Below, piece by piece: positions 9,100 to 16,721 of a stretch of 64,000 nt of DNA (positions within the stretch are counted from its first letter, which is position 1; every line of letters starts with the position of its first letter). A model generated the notes under the pieces. That model made no database searches. It was not told where the DNA came from and saw only the letters and a list, made by a program, of their open reading frames with translations. This DNA comes from Dryocola sp036489025 (GTDB taxonomy: Bacteria; Pseudomonadota; Gammaproteobacteria; Enterobacterales; Enterobacteriaceae): NCBI GenBank assembly GCA_036489025.1, contig DASXGN010000013.1, forward strand, positions 73,303 through 137,302. Direction: 5' to 3'. The position numbers were made by a program, and so were the translations under genes.

Positions 9100-10539
9100 T
9101 TAATCCTTAATAACTGCGTCAGGGAATTTATCCTGGACACATTTCGCGTAATCACCTTTATTCAGGGCGGTATAAGAGCTGTCCTGCCAGGTGCTCAGCT
9201 GACAGGCGTAAGATCTGCCGCCCGGATTGCTTGCCACCCAGCTATCGTCTTTCACCCAGAAGATGGCCTTCGCCGCGCTGCCGGTATCAGAGAACTGCTT
9301 CATGCCTTTACAGCCCAGGACTTCGTCACCGGGGACGGGCACGCCAAGCTGTTTGGCAAATTCCCGATAGTAGCTAATACGATTTTGCGACTGCTGAATT
9401 TCCTCACTCCCGCCACATTCCACGCCGCCGTTAATGATCTGCGTGGTCACGCCAAAGCCCGGCACCAGCCCATCGGCTAAATCGCGTTCGTTCGGCTGCC
9501 AGCTGCCGTCAATCACGGCCTGCATGCTGGGTTTTGGCGGCTGGGGTTGGATATAGAAAAAGATGGCGCTGGCGAGATTCAGCCAGGTATCGGCCACCAG
9601 CTGCGGCTGTTTGAGCAGGACGTTCACGTCCCCGTACATGGCCTGGGAAAACGCGCCGTAGTTGAAGTTGTAGCTGAGCTGCTTGGCACCGCGCCCGAAA
9701 TAGCTCAGCTTGTTGCCCTTATCGTCGGTGGCACAGGGCCAGACTTTACCCTGCCACGTATTGCTGTCGCAGGTGGCTCCCGTGTACTTATCGTAATCAT
9801 TTTCCGTCAGCCCCATTTCGCGGACCCAGTGCAGCCCCTGCTGCCACTGGCCGACATCGCTAACCGGCGCGTGCTCTCCTGTTTCCTGGGTGAAATGAGC
9901 AAACATGGTGGCCAGCGTTTTACGGCAGATGGCATTAGCGTCCCCCCCTCCCTGCACGTCTCCACACAGCACGGGGAATTTACCCACGGCCTTCAGGAAA
10001 TTGTCGTAGGTATAGGCGGGATCGCGATGTGGGAAGAAGAAATCCCAGGTCTGCGCGGAAACAATTTCCTCCACGCGCTGCACATTTGGCGGGTTATCCT
10101 GCGAGCCGGGCTTAATCTTTTCTACCGCCGCATTATCCAGGGTGCGGATGGATTCTCGAATCTGTTCTATTCCGGTGCCGCTGAGCAGCTGATTTTCCTT
10201 TTCTTCCAGCTCTTTTTGGCTTATTTCCGGTCCCGGCTCCGGATCGGCTCCGTAAATACTCCATGCGGATTGCCAGCCAAACCCAACGCCCGGTTCGTAC
10301 GCCGCAGCGCTGCCGCTGCACCAGGCGGCGATCAGGCAGATATAATCTTTGCCGCCGTTAGAAACAATATCATTAGCGTTATATTTAGCCCCCGGCTGGT
10401 ACTGCGCATAGTTAGACGAGCCGGTGCCCGGATCGGCGTTCGGCTGGAGTTCGGGAGCGGAATTATCATTAGCAAAAGCATTAAATGAGAGAAATATTGA
10501 ACCTGCTAATAGCGACAACCTTATTTTATTACGTTTCAT
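9100..10539 (-). CDS. secreted GH19 chitinase with N-terminal chitin-binding module
   Basis: 479 residues. Signal peptide 1-23 (ending SFNAFA). A CBM5/12-like domain at about 44-97 (YQPGAKYNANDIVSNGGKDY ... WQSAWSIYG) is followed by an acidic linker and a family 19 glycoside hydrolase domain from about 155. The catalytic-Glu motif HFTQETGEH places the likely proton donor at E219, and the family signature YFGRGAKQLSYNFNYGAFS follows. GH19 enzymes cleave chitin with inversion and complement the retaining GH18 enzyme encoded 58 bp downstream in the same direction. The pair is probably one transcript from the 10540-10838 interval and is predicted cargo of the adjacent type II-like system. Confidence 0.92.
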   Translation of the reverse strand: MKRNKIRLSLLAGSIFLSFNAFANDNSAPELQPNADPGTGSSNYAQYQPGAKYNANDIVSNGGKDYICLIAAWCSGSAAAYEPGVGFGWQSAWSIYGADPEPGPEISQKELEEKENQLLSGTGIEQIRESIRTLDNAAVEKIKPGSQDNPPNVQRVEEIVSAQTWDFFFPHRDPAYTYDNFLKAVGKFPVLCGDVQGGGDANAICRKTLATMFAHFTQETGEHAPVSDVGQWQQGLHWVREMGLTENDYDKYTGATCDSNTWQGKVWPCATDDKGNKLSYFGRGAKQLSYNFNYGAFSQAMYGDVNVLLKQPQLVADTWLNLASAIFFYIQPQPPKPSMQAVIDGSWQPNERDLADGLVPGFGVTTQIINGGVECGGSEEIQQSQNRISYYREFAKQLGVPVPGDEVLGCKGMKQFSDTGSAAKAIFWVKDDSWVASNPGGRSYACQLSTWQDSSYTALNKGDYAKCVQDKFPDAVIKD

Positions 10540-10838
10540 TCACCAGTCCTCATCTATTTAAAGTAAGCAAATAAACATATTGCACATACGCATATTCCAT
10601 CGTTTTAAATATGCCGCGCACTGTAATCAAATCACTCAATGTCATGACTGGCAACCCGGAGAAACAAACATATACATTCCTTAACAGCTAAAGGAAGACG
10701 CTCAATCAGGCAAAGAATTTTCTTATTATCATGAAGAGATATCGCATTAACTCAGCGCCCTGTTTCCGCGATAGTCGTTTATAGGTTTCCGCCTCTTAAT
10801 CATTATTTCGCGCAAACAGGGACAGGGATGTAACAGAA
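10540..10838. promoter_or_regulatory. divergent promoter region, chitinases / secretion operon
   Basis: 299 bp, AT-rich towards the GH19 side, separating the leftward chitinase genes from the rightward secretion operon. No coding frame is supported. I could not pick a convincing -35/-10 pair or operator by eye. Its position makes it the obvious common control point for enzyme and exporter. Confidence 0.45.
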
Positions 10839-11258
10839 ATGAAAATGCAAACCATAAGGCAAAAAAGGCAGCGGGGCTTTACTCTGCTGGAATTGCTGGT
10901 CGTGCTGATGATCATTGCCCTGCTGGCGGGCTTTGTTGGCCCGAAACTCTTTTCCCAGCTGGATAACGCAAAAGAAAAAACGGCGCTTAGCCAGATGAAA
11001 GGGTTCTCCGATGCTCTGGGCCAGTATCGCCTGGACGTCGGGCAGTATCCTGATGAAGCGCAGGGCCTGCGCTCCCTGATAGAGCAGCCCGAGGGAGTTC
11101 AGAACTGGCGAGGCCCTTACCTGAGTAAAAAAGTCCCTAACGATCCGTGGGGAAAACCTTACCTCTGGCATAACCCCGCGCGGGATAAAAACGCCGTCAA
11201 CGACGTGGAAATCGTGGCAACCGGCAACGGGGGACATCCCCTTATTTATGGCTTTTAG
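10839..11258 (+). CDS. gspG: major pseudopilin GspG
   Basis: 139 residues. A short basic leader (MKMQTIRQKRQRG) ends in the prepilin peptidase site G|FTLLELLVVLMIIALL, with Glu at +5 of the mature protein. The C-terminal part has GspG hallmarks: ALSQMKGFSDALGQYRLD, YPDEAQGLRSLI, WRGPYLSKKVPNDPWGKPY. It would be the main subunit of the periplasmic pseudopilus. It opens a tightly packed operon running to 19931; the next gene starts two bases after its stop. Confidence 0.93.
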   Translation: MKMQTIRQKRQRGFTLLELLVVLMIIALLAGFVGPKLFSQLDNAKEKTALSQMKGFSDALGQYRLDVGQYPDEAQGLRSLIEQPEGVQNWRGPYLSKKVPNDPWGKPYLWHNPARDKNAVNDVEIVATGNGGHPLIYGF

Positions 11259-11259
11259 C

Positions 11260-11700
11260 ATGCGTATCCTGCCGCTGGGCTGTCTGCTGCTTTCGCTGTC
11301 CGCGCAGGCCACCTGCTGGCAGCAGGCAGGCCTGCGTTACGGGATTGAACCGGTACTCTTACAGGCCATCGCCGTGACGGAATCCCGGCTTGATGCCAAC
11401 GCGCAGCATCACAATAGCGACGGAAGCGTCGATCTTGGACTGATGCAAATTAACAGCCGCCATCTGACGATACTGAACCAATACAAAATTTCCCAGGAGC
11501 GCCTCCTTACCGATCCCTGTATCAACGTAATGACCGGCGCATGGATACTGGCGGGTTTTATTCGCCAGTACGGCTACGGATGGGAAGCCGTAGGTGCCTA
11601 TAACGCCGGGAATGGGGCGCACCGCAGCGGCCTGCGAAAAAAATACTGTCGGCGGGTCATAGCCCACTATCTGCAATTAAAGAATGCCCAAACCCAATAG
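11260..11700 (+). CDS. lytic transglycosylase (SLT/IagB-like)
   Basis: About 146 residues from the ATG at 11260 (an in-frame ATG at 11248 overlaps gspG and would add four residues). Signal peptide MRILPLGCLLLSLSAQA, then a lysozyme-like SLT domain with the catalytic Glu in IAVTESRLD, and the family motifs DLGLMQINSRH and GAYNAGNG. Such enzymes cut peptidoglycan to let envelope machines through; IagB, VirB1 and PilT-type homologues travel with T3SS, T4SS and conjugative pili. Its place between gspG and gspF, with no gaps, says it serves this secretion system. Confidence 0.88.
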   Translation: MRILPLGCLLLSLSAQATCWQQAGLRYGIEPVLLQAIAVTESRLDANAQHHNSDGSVDLGLMQINSRHLTILNQYKISQERLLTDPCINVMTGAWILAGFIRQYGYGWEAVGAYNAGNGAHRSGLRKKYCRRVIAHYLQLKNAQTQ

Positions 11701-11715
11701 CTTCCGGTGATTTTT

Positions 11716-12894
11716 ATGAATGCTCATTTTGACGTTATTATTTTGCAGGAAGGCAAAAGAACCACGAAAAAAATAGAGGCTGAAAGCCTCGCCGCGGCGC
11801 GTAATCAAATCGGCCAAAACGGGGCCGTCGTATTAAAAATAACTCGCGCACGAGCGCCTAAAGCCGCCAAGAAAGCATTTAACCTCATTCTTTTTATTCA
11901 GGAGCTGGTCGCGCTGCTTGAGGCTGGCCTGGTGGTGGTGGAAGCTATTGAAGCGCTTTATGAGAGTAGCGGCGACAAAGAGCAGCAGCGCGTGCTCAGC
12001 GCGGTTTTAAAAGAGCTCTATCGCGGCTGCCAGCTTTCCCAGGCGTTCGCCGCCCAGGGGACCTGTTTTTCCACACTTCTTATCAGCAGCGTAGCATCAT
12101 CGGAACATACCGGGCAGCTGGCAATTACGCTGCAACGCTTTCTGCACTACGAAAAAAGAATGGCGACGCTGCGTAAAAAAATTCGGGCGACGATGCTCTA
12201 TCCGCTGATAGTGATTAACGCCGGGCTGCTGATCATGTTCTTTCTGCTGGGCTTTATTATTCCTCGTTTCGCCGTGGTCTTTGAAGGGATGACGCAGGCA
12301 ACCGGCAGCGCAAAATTTATCATCTGGTGGGGGCATCTGGTTAATACCCAGGGGGGACTTTTATTAATTATCACGGCTGGCGTGCTGGCTGCGGTCATTA
12401 CCGCCCTGCGGAGCCATAATCTGCGTGCGGCAATATTCAGACAGCTATGGCGAATCCCCCAGCTGAATAAAAGATATCAGCTGGCGGTATTCGTGCGTTT
12501 CTATCGCACCCTGGGTCTTTTATTACAGGGAGGAACGCCGGTCATTGACGCGCTGGCGCTGACCAGCAGTCTTCTGCCTGCGGACTACCGCCGTCGTACG
12601 GGCGAAATGCTCCTGCATATTCAGTCTGGAAAGCCGCTGTCCTGGACTCTGGAACAGAATCGCTTAACGACGCCCGTGGCCAGCAGGCTGCTTAGCGTGG
12701 GCGAACGCAGCGGCGAACTTCCCCAGATGTGCGAACGCATTGCCGCCTTTTATGACGAGATTCTGGAACGCGCCATTGAAACCTTCAGCAAGGTTTTTGA
12801 ACCCGTTCTGATGCTTATCGTCGGCGGGATGGTTGGCCTGGTCGTGTTTCTTCTCTATATGCCGATATTCGAAATTGCCGGAGGATTATCCTGA
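11716..12894 (+). CDS. gspF: inner-membrane platform protein GspF
   Basis: About 392 residues from the ATG at 11716 (GGTGA five bases upstream; a GTG at 11707 is the alternative). It has the GspF/PilC arrangement of two similar halves: FIQELVALLEAGLVVVEAIEAL in the first and FYRTLGLLLQGGTPVIDALAL in the second. Three membrane segments are visible, near TMLYPLIVINAGLLIMFFLL, LLLIITAGVLAAVITAL and the C-terminal VLMLIVGGMVGLVVFLLYM. It should couple the GspE ATPase to pseudopilus assembly. Its stop overlaps the gspE start by one base (ATGA). Confidence 0.92.
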   Translation: MNAHFDVIILQEGKRTTKKIEAESLAAARNQIGQNGAVVLKITRARAPKAAKKAFNLILFIQELVALLEAGLVVVEAIEALYESSGDKEQQRVLSAVLKELYRGCQLSQAFAAQGTCFSTLLISSVASSEHTGQLAITLQRFLHYEKRMATLRKKIRATMLYPLIVINAGLLIMFFLLGFIIPRFAVVFEGMTQATGSAKFIIWWGHLVNTQGGLLLIITAGVLAAVITALRSHNLRAAIFRQLWRIPQLNKRYQLAVFVRFYRTLGLLLQGGTPVIDALALTSSLLPADYRRRTGEMLLHIQSGKPLSWTLEQNRLTTPVASRLLSVGERSGELPQMCERIAAFYDEILERAIETFSKVFEPVLMLIVGGMVGLVVFLLYMPIFEIAGGLS

Positions 12895-14522
12895 TGTCCT
12901 CCTCCTCTCTGGCAGCCCTTTCTGTATGGCCCGCGCTTGCGCCGGGGGCTCGCCTCGCCTGGCTTGAAGAACAGCTGGCCCTCTCGGCTACCAGCCTTGA
13001 GCCTCTCGCCGCCGGGCTGGGACTGTACCCCCTCAGCGTAGCGCAGGCCGAGGAAACAGAGCTTAATTTCACGAAAATGACGGCGCAGGACGCCCTGACC
13101 CATCGGGTGCTGCCCGTTCGCTTTAAGGATCGGGATGTTGCGCTGCTGGCCAACCCCTTTTCACTCTCCGATCGCCAGTGGGCCCAGCCTTACGTAGAAC
13201 GCCTGGCGCTGTGTTCACCGGCCTGGGTCAACGCGCAGCTTGAAACATTAGCGCAGCAGCAGCGCACGCTGGATCAGGTGCAGACTCAGGCCGCCGACGG
13301 CCCCGCCGAAGAGACCATTCTTAGCATCACGCCCTACGGCATTTCGCAGGAGCAAAGCCAGGTCATCAAGCTGGTGAACGCCACGCTCTATGACGCCCTG
13401 CAAAGCCGCGCCAGCGATATTCATCTGGAAACCCTCCCCGACGGTCTGGTGGTGAAATACCGCATAGACGGCGTGCTGCATACCATCACCCGCTGCCAGG
13501 GGAGCCAAAATGCCGGCCAGGTTGTGTCGCGCCTTAAGGTACTGGGGAATATGGATATTGCCGAGCAGCGCATCCCTCAGGACGGACGTTTTAAGGCGCT
13601 AATCCAGCAGCGTCCCGTCGACTTTCGCGTCTCGGTCATGCCCAGTATTCACGGGGAGGACGTGGTTCTGCGCGTGCTGGATAAATCTCATGATAAAAAA
13701 CTGCGGCTTGAAACCCTCGGCTTTGACGCCCATACCCTGCTGGCCATTCGCAGGCTGACGCTGTATCCGCACGGCATGATGCTGGTGACCGGCCCGACCG
13801 GCAGCGGCAAGTCCACCACGCTTTATTCGGCGCTCAGCGAGGTCAACTCCGGGGAAAAGAAAATTATCACCATCGAAGACCCCGTGGAATACCAGCTCGA
13901 CGGCGTGCTGCAAATTCCGGTCAACGATAAGAAGGGGCTGACTTTCGCCCGCGGGCTGCGCGCTATTTTACGCCACGATCCGGACATCATTTTGGTCGGC
14001 GAAATCCGCGACAGCGAAACGGCAGGTATCGCGGTTCAGGCGGCGCTAACCGGGCACGTGGTGCTGTCCTCCATTCACGCCAACGATGCTTTTAGCGTGC
14101 TGGAGCGTTTTCTTTATATGCAGGTCGAACCGGCGAGCCTGATTGCCGCGCTAAACGGCGTGGTCGCCCAGCGTCTTATCAGGCAGGTCTGCCCCGAATG
14201 CCAGCGGCCATCCTCTCCCTCCACAGAAGAGATATCCCACTGGCATATCTCGCCCGGGCTGCTGGCGGAAGGCAGCTGGCGCTCAGGCAGCGGTTGCGAA
14301 CGCTGCCGTTTTAGCGGTTATTACGGACGCATCGCGATCGCAGAGGTTCTGGCTTTCAGCGATCCCTTTAAAGAGGCTTTGCTGGCCCGGGCAACCCTTG
14401 GGCAGCTTCGTGAATGCGCGCTGCGGGAAGGATTTATCCCCTTACAGAAGATTGCTCTTAGCGCGGCCAGCCGCGGATTAACGACGCTACAGGAGGTTCA
14501 GCGTGTTATTAGCGCACGATAA
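12894..14522 (+). CDS. gspE: secretion ATPase GspE
   Basis: 542 residues, start ATG at 12894 overlapping the gspF stop, with GGAGG upstream. N-terminal MshEN/GspE-N region about 1-150. The ATPase core has Walker A GPTGSGKSTTLYSAL, an Asp-box segment TIEDPVEYQLDGVLQ, Walker B DPDIILVGEIRDSETA, and a His box ALTGHVVLSSIHANDA. A tetracysteine zinc element CPEC...CERC, typical of GspE/PilB, lies near residue 435-485. It powers pseudopilus extension from the cytoplasmic face. Good family length; no sign of damage. Confidence 0.95.
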   Translation: MSSSSLAALSVWPALAPGARLAWLEEQLALSATSLEPLAAGLGLYPLSVAQAEETELNFTKMTAQDALTHRVLPVRFKDRDVALLANPFSLSDRQWAQPYVERLALCSPAWVNAQLETLAQQQRTLDQVQTQAADGPAEETILSITPYGISQEQSQVIKLVNATLYDALQSRASDIHLETLPDGLVVKYRIDGVLHTITRCQGSQNAGQVVSRLKVLGNMDIAEQRIPQDGRFKALIQQRPVDFRVSVMPSIHGEDVVLRVLDKSHDKKLRLETLGFDAHTLLAIRRLTLYPHGMMLVTGPTGSGKSTTLYSALSEVNSGEKKIITIEDPVEYQLDGVLQIPVNDKKGLTFARGLRAILRHDPDIILVGEIRDSETAGIAVQAALTGHVVLSSIHANDAFSVLERFLYMQVEPASLIAALNGVVAQRLIRQVCPECQRPSSPSTEEISHWHISPGLLAEGSWRSGSGCERCRFSGYYGRIAIAEVLAFSDPFKEALLARATLGQLRECALREGFIPLQKIALSAASRGLTTLQEVQRVISAR

Positions 14523-15192
14523 AGGAAAGAGATGTGCCGTGGGGGAGAATGCGGCGGCTCTGTATCAGAGAAATGAACTCATTCATCAGGTTGTGTGGCA
14601 ATCCGCTGACCAGCGTCTGCCGCAGCTTACCCGCCTGCTGGCAGAGTCCTCGGCCCGTAAACCCTGGCTTGAATCAATAGAGTTTGAGCTCGATGCCCCT
14701 GCGGTGCGCTATCTGCTGGTCCCCTGGCAGGCGGAGATCGTTAATCCCGGCGAGCAGCGCCGGTATGCAGCCGCCATGCAGGCGGAAAGAGAAGGAGCCT
14801 CCGCCGAAGAGCTGCTTGCCAGCATTATTGACAGCCGCTACGGCGAGAGCGCTTTTGCCGCAGTGATTCAAAAAGATATCTTCTGCGAGCTAAAAGCGGT
14901 GGCGAAAAAGGCCAGGCTGCGCTTTCAGGGTTGTACCACCCCCTTTGGCAGACTGCTGCAAAGCGTCGGCAAAACGCCGCCCGGCAGCGCCCTTTTCGCC
15001 AGCCTGACTCCCGCGATGGGCAGCTTTGCCGTGCGCTATGACAACCAGTGGCACAGCGTTTTTACTCTTCAGCTTCCCGGCATCGACTGCGATAAACAGC
15101 TACAGATCGCCAACGGCCTTGCCGCCGTTCCTCCTGTGCCGGGTTATTTTGTCCAGGCAGCCGGGACTCCCGGCGGGGGCAAACCCACATGA
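14503..15192 (+). CDS. PilM/GspL-position protein of the secretion operon
   Basis: 229 residues from a GTG at 14503, favoured because AGGAGG stands six bases upstream; it overlaps gspE by 20 bases. No signal peptide or clear membrane segment. There is no recognisable actin-like motif, so assignment to PilM or cytoplasmic GspL rests on position (after the ATPase, before a PilN-like membrane protein) and predicted cytoplasmic location. The next gene overlaps by four bases. Function in docking GspE to the inner-membrane complex is inference. Confidence 0.55.
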   Translation: MLLAHDKGKRCAVGENAAALYQRNELIHQVVWQSADQRLPQLTRLLAESSARKPWLESIEFELDAPAVRYLLVPWQAEIVNPGEQRRYAAAMQAEREGASAEELLASIIDSRYGESAFAAVIQKDIFCELKAVAKKARLRFQGCTTPFGRLLQSVGKTPPGSALFASLTPAMGSFAVRYDNQWHSVFTLQLPGIDCDKQLQIANGLAAVPPVPGYFVQAAGTPGGGKPT

Positions 15193-15689
15193 AAGAACAT
15201 CGTTTTAATGCCGGGCCCCCTTATCAGGCGAAGCTCCTTTTCCTTTTGCTGCCGGTGCTGCTGATCGTTGCGGCAGGGAGCTGGCACAGCCTGCGGCTTA
15301 AGCAGAGGGTGGAACACCAGCTGACGCTGGAAAGCGGGCGTTTACTGATGCATCGGGCCGAGGCGCAAAAAATTCTCGCCCGCCAGAAGGCATTTGCGGC
15401 CCAGCCGACAAAACTGCGGCCGCCGGCTCGGGGCCTGGACGGGCTGGACGTCCTCCAGCAAAGCTGGCAAGAGAATATCGCCCTGCTGTCGGTCAATGCC
15501 GATCCGCGTAAAAAAACCCTGCGCCTGGAGCTGGCCGCGGATTCTCTAAACGGCCTGCTGGATTTTGTATTACGCCTTGAGCAGCAAAAGGCAAAGGTTG
15601 AGCTACAGGGCCACAAACTCGACCCGTCGCTGGCAACGCCCTGGCGCATCCGGGCCTCGCTGACCCTGGAGTACAAACATGTGGTTTAA
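15189..15689 (+). CDS. PilN/GspL-C-like bitopic membrane protein
   Basis: 166 residues with a short cytoplasmic N-terminus, one membrane segment (LLFLLLPVLLIVAAGSW, residues ~16-35), a helical coiled-coil-like stretch (LRLKQRVEHQLTLESGR onward) and a C-terminal ferredoxin-like region (TLRLELAADSLNGLLDFVLR). This is the layout of PilN and the periplasmic half of GspL. The start overlaps the preceding stop (ATGA). Likely part of the inner-membrane assembly ring. Confidence 0.6.
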   Translation: MKEHRFNAGPPYQAKLLFLLLPVLLIVAAGSWHSLRLKQRVEHQLTLESGRLLMHRAEAQKILARQKAFAAQPTKLRPPARGLDGLDVLQQSWQENIALLSVNADPRKKTLRLELAADSLNGLLDFVLRLEQQKAKVELQGHKLDPSLATPWRIRASLTLEYKHVV

Positions 15690-16209
15690 CGCAGCAGGCG
15701 GGAGACGATCGGCTGCGCTGCGCTGGCGGCTGCGGCTGGCCTGCGAGCAGGCCGGCAAAGCATCTCTTGCTCTGGCCGCGTGCTGCCTGGCGCTGCTTAT
15801 CTATTGGGTCTTTTTCCTGCGCCCGGCGGTAGCCCTGGCCGAATCAAAGCTGGATGAGGTACGCCTGGCGCTGAACGTGCCGCTGCCTCCCAACCTTCAC
15901 GGTGAAAAAACCTCGCCTGAAGCGCTGACGGCAGCCGAGTATGAACAGGTTAAAACTCTGTTTCTGCTGCTTGAAAAACACGGGCTGGAAGCCAAAGAAA
16001 GTCGCTATCAAACGGCGGCCGATACCGGCAGTGCGCTGACGCTTGAAATTCCTTTGCAGGGCACTTACCCGCGGCTTCGTGAGGCGCTGGCAGAGATAAG
16101 CACCGTTCTCGCCGTCAGTATTGATTCACTAACGCTGTCCCGCCCCGCTCCGGAAAATGCCCGGCTGGCCATCGTGCTACGCCTCACCCTGGCGGGAGAG
16201 CAGCCATGA
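15679..16209 (+). CDS. PilO/GspM-like bitopic membrane protein
   Basis: 176 residues: basic N-terminus, one membrane segment (ASLALAACCLALLIYWVFFL, ~28-47), helix, then a small alpha/beta domain with LEIPLQGTYPRLREALAEI and ARLAIVLRLTLAG, the pattern of PilO and GspM. It overlaps the previous gene by 11 bases and the next by four. Predicted partner of the PilN-like protein. Confidence 0.6.
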   Translation: MWFNAAGGRRSAALRWRLRLACEQAGKASLALAACCLALLIYWVFFLRPAVALAESKLDEVRLALNVPLPPNLHGEKTSPEALTAAEYEQVKTLFLLLEKHGLEAKESRYQTAADTGSALTLEIPLQGTYPRLREALAEISTVLAVSIDSLTLSRPAPENARLAIVLRLTLAGEQP

Positions 16210-16721
16210 AAATCCCCCGCTATCTGCAAATCATGCTGGCATTCACCCTGGCTGCCTGCCTCTGGAGCCAGTTCTCAGGCGATACGGATAGCGAGCAGCC
16301 GCAGGCTGTCACTTCCCCGCCTGGCAAACCAAAGCCTGCTCCGATACTGCCGCGCGTTACGGCTAAAACGATGCCGGTTTTGACCGAGAAAACGGTGGAT
16401 CTTTTTCCCGTCCAGGACCGCTCGCGGCTCTCCGCGAAAGCGCCCCGGGTAAAACCAGCTCCCGCGCCGACGCCGCTGCCATTCCAGATCACCGGCGCAT
16501 GGTGGGTGAACAAAAACAGAGCGCTGATACTCCGTGATGGCCAACGCCGCTGGGTGATTTGCAAATCCTGCCGGTCAAAGGAGCGGATTTGGATCGGTGC
16601 AGATTTAGGCAACGGCTGGCACCTGCTGGAAGTGAACGAGGAATACCTGGTTTTTCGCAGGCTTCCCCAACGAGACGACCGGCGCCTGGCGCTGGCAGAC
16701 ATGAAATCAAAACCGGCATGA
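16206..16721 (+). CDS. PilP/GspC-like inner-membrane linker protein
   Basis: 171 residues. An N-terminal anchor (YLQIMLAFTLAACLW, ~5-20), a long Pro/Lys-rich periplasmic linker (~30-95), then a compact beta domain (FQITGAWWVNKNRALILRDG ... WHLLEVNEEYLVFRR) resembling the homology region of GspC and PilP, which contacts the secretin. It contains a CKSC pair. It overlaps the neighbours on both sides. Role as inner-to-outer membrane connector is inferred from architecture and position. Confidence 0.6.
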   Translation: MKIPRYLQIMLAFTLAACLWSQFSGDTDSEQPQAVTSPPGKPKPAPILPRVTAKTMPVLTEKTVDLFPVQDRSRLSAKAPRVKPAPAPTPLPFQITGAWWVNKNRALILRDGQRRWVICKSCRSKERIWIGADLGNGWHLLEVNEEYLVFRRLPQRDDRRLALADMKSKPA

